Assembly: GCA_001564135.1 (NCBI GenBank)
Contig: LKNH01000121.1
Location: 1 to 7,601 of the forward strand
DNA length: 7,601 nt
Direction: 5' to 3'
From: Halobacteriaceae archaeon Tc-Br11_E2g27
GTDB taxonomy: Archaea; Halobacteriota; Halobacteria; Halobacteriales; Haloarculaceae
This document shows, in pieces, positions 5,522 to 7,601 of the stretch. Each line of letters starts with the position of its first letter. Positions within the stretch are counted from its first letter, which is position 1. Position numbers and translations under genes: made by a program. The notes under the pieces are model-generated. The model did no database searches and had not been told where the DNA came from. It was given only the letters and a program-made list of their open reading frames with translations.

Positions 5522-6415
5522 ATGTTAGATGATTTGCTGGGGAAGACCGAACTGAAAGAGGAGATTGCAACCCTCAAAGAGGATAACTCCCGTCTCGAAT
5601 CCCGCCTTGAAAAGGAATCACAGCGACGGAAAAACGCCGTCACTGAGCGACAAGAAGCCCAAAGACGGGCCAACAAGCTCGAAGACCGTATCGAACAGCT
5701 TGAAGACCGGGTCAAGCGGCTGCAATCGGACGACCCCGGACTACGGTTCAGTCGTGAGACGGAGCTTCGTGGCACTCGTCTCACCGAAGTACTCAACCGA
5801 ATCGAATCATTCGAAACCGGACCGGAGGCTGCGTTAACCGCATTCGTTGGGGATGGAACTAACCTTCCGAGAGAGCTTCGTGAGGTGCTTGGTGAACGCG
5901 CCGCACTCGTTTCACGGGCCGCCCCCTGTCTTACACTGGCTGACGATGCCGGGCTCTTGTCCGTTTGTATTCGGCCACCTGTCACTCCAGACTCCTTCGT
6001 TGAATGGGATTCACAGTTCGCACTCGACCGAAACTGGCTCGAACCGCGTGGGGAGTATACCCTCGCTCTGGTCCGCTCTGACCTCTTTGCAATGGGGACC
6101 TACGACGGGGCTGACCGGACTGCCTTCCACGGTTTCGACAGCCAACTCAAAAGCCAACACTCGAAGGGTGGCTTCTCTCAGGCTCGTTTCGCACGCCTGC
6201 GAGACGAGCAGATTGATGACCATCTTAAACGCTGTCAGGCCGCGCTTGCCGAACGCGAAACTGACAGACTCTATGTCGTCGGGGAACGTTCTATCCTTGG
6301 TGAGTTTATGTCGATGGCAGACGGTACTGCGACGGTTGACGCTACTGGCAAGCCTGAACCGGCACTTACCGATGCATGGCGGGACTTCTGGACGACCAGA
6401 CTTTATGTTCTCTAA
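5522..6415 (+). CDS. Vms1/Ankzf1-type (VLRF1) peptidyl-tRNA hydrolase with N-terminal coiled coil
   Basis: This 297-residue protein begins with a coiled coil (about 8-70) full of heptad-like Leu and charged residues, e.g. LKEEIATLKEDNSRLESRLE and RANKLEDRIEQLEDRVKRLQ. The rest (about 75-297) matches the archaeal branch of the VLRF1 family, an eRF1-related fold. The hallmark is HSKGGFSQARFARLRDEQI (213-231): KGGFSQ at 215-220 corresponds to the GxxQ loop, with Gln220 the expected catalytic-loop residue by analogy with yeast Vms1. Upstream lie the strand YTLALVRSDLFAMGTYDG (179-196) and downstream RLYVVGERSILGEFM (249-263). In eukaryotes Vms1/ANKZF1 cleave peptidyl-tRNA on stalled, split 60S subunits. 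Archaeal members lack the ankyrin and zinc-finger parts, and the coiled coil may take over ribosome contact (inference). The start is supported by the family-like MLDDLLGKTELKEEI. The gene converges on lysA with a 12-bp gap. Confidence 0.8.
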   Translation: MLDDLLGKTELKEEIATLKEDNSRLESRLEKESQRRKNAVTERQEAQRRANKLEDRIEQLEDRVKRLQSDDPGLRFSRETELRGTRLTEVLNRIESFETGPEAALTAFVGDGTNLPRELREVLGERAALVSRAAPCLTLADDAGLLSVCIRPPVTPDSFVEWDSQFALDRNWLEPRGEYTLALVRSDLFAMGTYDGADRTAFHGFDSQLKSQHSKGGFSQARFARLRDEQIDDHLKRCQAALAERETDRLYVVGERSILGEFMSMADGTATVDATGKPEPALTDAWRDFWTTRLYVL

Positions 6416-6427
6416 TCAGTACCGAAA

Positions 6428-7601
6428 TTAGCGCTCAACGCGGAGTACATCATCAAGCGTCTCACGCTTTCGGACGACGCGCACGCCATCATCGGCGCTC
6501 ATTGCAACCTCAGCAGGCCGCGGCTGGGAGTGGAACTGGTTGGCCAACTCGTAGCCGTAGGCTCCGGCGTTCCCGATGGCGAGAATCTCCTCGCGCTCGG
6601 GCATTGCTATCGGGCGGTCGGTACAGAAAACGTCAGCGCTGGTACAACATGGGCCACCGACAGAGACCGGTTGCGGGTGACGTTCTGGTGATGATATGTT
6701 TCGAATTGGGTGGTACGAATCGAACATCGCTGGCCTGATCAGCGTCGCAAGCGAGGCATCGACCCCGACGACGGTTGCCTGTGGCGTATCTTTTACCGTG
6801 TTTACACGGGTGAGAATTAGCTCCGCGTCAGCAACGATATACCGTCCCGGTTCGAGTTTCAGCTGTGCATCAAGTGGGCCAATCGCGTCTCGAACGCGTT
6901 CGCCGACTACTGCCATGTCAAGTGGCGTCTCATCTTCTCGATAGGGGACGCCGAATCCGCCGCCGATATCGACGAACTCCAATTCCCCGACCTGCCGAGC
7001 AACGTCACCTATGCGGGTGATGGCTCGACAGTGGTCATCCAAGTCCTCATGTAACACGCCGCTCCCGACATGTGCATGAATCCCGACGAGGTCAAACCGT
7101 TCGCGAAGTTCGGCAGCGAGCACTGGTACCTCTTCGGCTGGGATGCCGAACTTTGCATCCTTCCCAGTCGCAACCTTTTCGTGATGGCCTGTCCCGATAC
7201 CGGGGTTAATTCGAATGGCAAGGCGGCCATCATAACCCAGGGCTTCCAACCGGTCGAAGGTATCTCTTGCCCCCGCTGTGATAGTCATGTCTGGATACTC
7301 GTCTGCGAGTTCAACGGCATATTCAAGGTCGGCCTGTGGCGGATTGACTGCCGTATACTGCAGCGTATTTGGGTCCGCTCCGGCCTCAATTGCCCGGTAG
7401 AGCTCTCCACCTGCTGCACACTCGATGTCTGCGCCTGCGTCCAAAAGCGTCGAGAGTACTGCCTGTCCCGTATGGGCTTTGGCAGCGTACATAACGTGTG
7501 CGTCTGGGAAGGCACTTTTAAATCGGAGGTAGTTCTCCCGGACGCGGTCAGTGTCAAGTACGTACAGTGGTGTATCGTACTCCTCAGCGAGTGAAAGCAA
7601 C
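6428..7601 (-). CDS. lysA: Diaminopimelate decarboxylase, C-terminal ~390 residues (start outside window)
   Basis: This PLP enzyme carries out the last step of lysine synthesis, converting meso-diaminopimelate to L-lysine and CO2. Numbering from the first complete codon (TTG, complement of 7598-7600), the PLP lysine is Lys41 in YAAKAHTG. The alanine-racemase-like barrel continues with KFGI (150-153), IHAHVGSG (174-181), DIGGGFG (211-217) and the phosphate/substrate motif EPGRY (250-254). The C-terminal barrel has MFDSYHP (292-298), GGPCCTSADVF (315-325), whose Cys-x-Ser-x-Asp type motif contributes to the dimeric active site, and NAGAYG (344-349) with the active-site Tyr. The family is about 410-420 residues, so roughly 20-30 N-terminal residues lie beyond the right edge; the TTG is probably internal. 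All expected motifs are intact. Pathway partners are not in view but may lie to the right. No promoter is visible. Confidence 0.95.
   Translation of the reverse strand, partial: LLSLAEEYDTPLYVLDTDRVRENYLRFKSAFPDAHVMYAAKAHTGQAVLSTLLDAGADIECAAGGELYRAIEAGADPNTLQYTAVNPPQADLEYAVELADEYPDMTITAGARDTFDRLEALGYDGRLAIRINPGIGTGHHEKVATGKDAKFGIPAEEVPVLAAELRERFDLVGIHAHVGSGVLHEDLDDHCRAITRIGDVARQVGELEFVDIGGGFGVPYREDETPLDMAVVGERVRDAIGPLDAQLKLEPGRYIVADAELILTRVNTVKDTPQATVVGVDASLATLIRPAMFDSYHPIRNISSPERHPQPVSVGGPCCTSADVFCTDRPIAMPEREEILAIGNAGAYGYELANQFHSQPRPAEVAMSADDGVRVVRKRETLDDVLRVER

Noticed and set aside
5476..5985. Minus-strand frame of 169 codons over the VLRF1 coiled coil
   Set aside because: Its Ser/Arg-rich sequence is the expected reverse of a Glu/Arg/Leu-rich coiled-coil gene.
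1..7601. A mobile element, defence system or novel gene cluster
   Set aside because: All genes fit conserved haloarchaeal families. I saw no transposase, integrase, toxin-antitoxin pair, nuclease or CRISPR repeat, and base use looks even across the window by eye.

Overview
The window looks like chromosomal DNA of a haloarchaeon (class Halobacteria). The evidence is strongly acidic, Asp/Glu-rich proteins, GC-leaning codons, several genes whose TATA boxes lie about 26-34 nt before the start codon (leaderless or nearly leaderless mRNAs), and protein families I know mainly or only from haloarchaea: the Rpa3/Rpap3 pair, the FolC-FolP fusion, and two small DUF proteins. By eye the GC content is below the 60-67% of many haloarchaea; I did not count it and cannot name a genus.

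Layout. Minus strand, 1-1235: rpa3, a single-strand DNA-binding RPA subunit, followed after one base by its partner gene rpap3, which runs off the left edge. Plus strand, 1374-4184: a 92-residue Cys-rich protein (DUF7091-like), then a large bifunctional folate enzyme, FolCP. These two units diverge from a 138-bp gap with a single AT-rich core at 1296-1305 that reads as a TATA box on both strands. At 4185-4272 folCP converges on an ArsR-type regulator (minus, 4273-4950); most of that gap is one long imperfect palindrome. A 162-bp divergent promoter region separates the regulator from a second plus-strand cluster: a DUF5802-like protein (5113-5484) and a Vms1/Ankzf1-type (VLRF1) peptidyl-tRNA hydrolase (5522-6415). 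Finally lysA, for diaminopimelate decarboxylase, lies on the minus strand (6428 to the right edge), converging on the hydrolase gene with a 12-bp gap.

The functions are mostly housekeeping: DNA replication/repair (RPA), reduced folate synthesis (FolCP), release of peptides from stalled ribosomes (VLRF1) and lysine synthesis (LysA). I see no transposon, CRISPR array, RNA gene, phage gene or attachment site. No intergenic stretch exceeds 162 bp. The points most worth a second look are the 75-nt palindrome between folCP and the regulator gene, the repeats in the regulator/DUF5802 divergent promoter region, the archaeal VLRF1 with its GGFSQ motif and N-terminal coiled coil, and the three-part FolC-linker-FolP protein with a His in place of the usual Arg of the SRK motif.
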